NCBI GenBank assembly: GCA_023269645.1
Contig: JAHFPR010000024.1
Coordinates: forward strand, 1-14,350
Direction of reading: 5' to 3'
DNA length: 14,350 nucleotides
Source of the DNA: Alphaproteobacteria bacterium
GTDB lineage: Bacteria > Pseudomonadota > Alphaproteobacteria > Rickettsiales > UBA8987
The notes below the pieces were generated by a model. The model ran no database searches. It was not told the DNA's origin and saw nothing but the letters and a program-made list of their open reading frames with translations. Made by a program: the position numbers and the translations under genes. Positions 14,294 through 14,350 of this stretch are shown in pieces (positions within the stretch are counted from its first letter, which is position 1; every line of letters starts with the position of its first letter).

Positions 14294-14350
14294 ATGGAAG
14301 GTACTTTTGAAATTGCAGGCACTCCCGCTCAGGAACTGGGTGTTGAACTC
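14294..14350 (+). CDS. Short peptide gene 3 of the array, cut by the window edge
   Basis: It starts 107 bases after copy 2 with the same AACAGGAGAATGATT ribosome binding block before ATGGAA. The visible product is MEGTFEIAGTPAQELGVEL and the window ends in frame. A stop is expected right after, because copy 1 ends at the equivalent GIEL. Further copies, and the enzymes or transporters that would explain the array, must be sought to the right. Confidence 0.6.
   Translation, partial: MEGTFEIAGTPAQELGVEL

Noticed and set aside
14058..14350. CRISPR-like array at the right edge
   Set aside because: The repeated parts are ribosome binding blocks plus coding sequence, diverged and unevenly spaced (129 and 107 bases), not identical direct repeats with unique spacers.

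Overview
The window looks like a piece of an alphaproteobacterial chromosome. The clues are a long-form AtpD with an Ala/Lys-rich N-terminal extension, an LDH-like NAD malate dehydrogenase, UbiG, PdxH and UvrB of proteobacterial type, and dispersed palindromic repeats like those of Rickettsiales and related lineages. Most genes are GC-rich. Two small ORFs inside the ATP synthase cluster, and the tract at 13731-13915, are clearly AT-rich. No rRNA, tRNA, transposase or CRISPR array was seen. The species cannot be named from sequence alone.

Layout. (1) 80-6067, + strand: an F1 ATP synthase cluster whose expected atpG-atpD-atpC order is interrupted. An AT-rich 112-codon ORF precedes atpG. A SAM methyltransferase and an AT-rich four-helix membrane protein separate atpG from atpD. 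A 119-codon unknown ORF separates atpD from atpC. A proline/lysine-rich lipoprotein closes the run. (2) 9149-6097, - strand: two secreted zinc metalloproteases with nearly identical leader DNA but different bodies, then pdxH and ubiG. (3) uvrB on + (9214-11289), convergent with a type IV-type pseudopilin on - (11294-12031), which lies downstream of an XRE regulator (12087-12320). (4) A regulatory region with two TACGTAA-N6-TTACGTA palindromes, and a possible divergent 32-aa single-helix membrane peptide. (5) mdh on - (12634-13578). (6) 13731-14350: an AT-rich tract, a good sigma70-like promoter, a structured leader, and three tandem very short peptide genes of about 19-27 aa, each with the same Shine-Dalgarno block. 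The third runs to the window edge.

The most interesting parts are the short-peptide array at the right edge, which may be a RiPP-like, signalling or other peptide system whose remaining genes lie beyond the window, and a recurring class of hairpin repeat. In these hairpins each arm is made of 7-8 bp or otherwise iterated words, and the other arm is their inverted complement. Different sequence families of this design sit at gene junctions (atpD/orf119, orf119/atpC, pdxH/ubiG, upstream of mdh). One sits inside the ubiG reading frame and adds about 22 residues just before the SAM-binding motif.

The housekeeping genes are ATP synthesis (atpG, atpD, atpC), the TCA cycle (mdh), ubiquinone synthesis (ubiG), PLP salvage (pdxH) and nucleotide excision repair (uvrB). 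The proteases, pseudopilin, regulator and small peptides look like accessory content.
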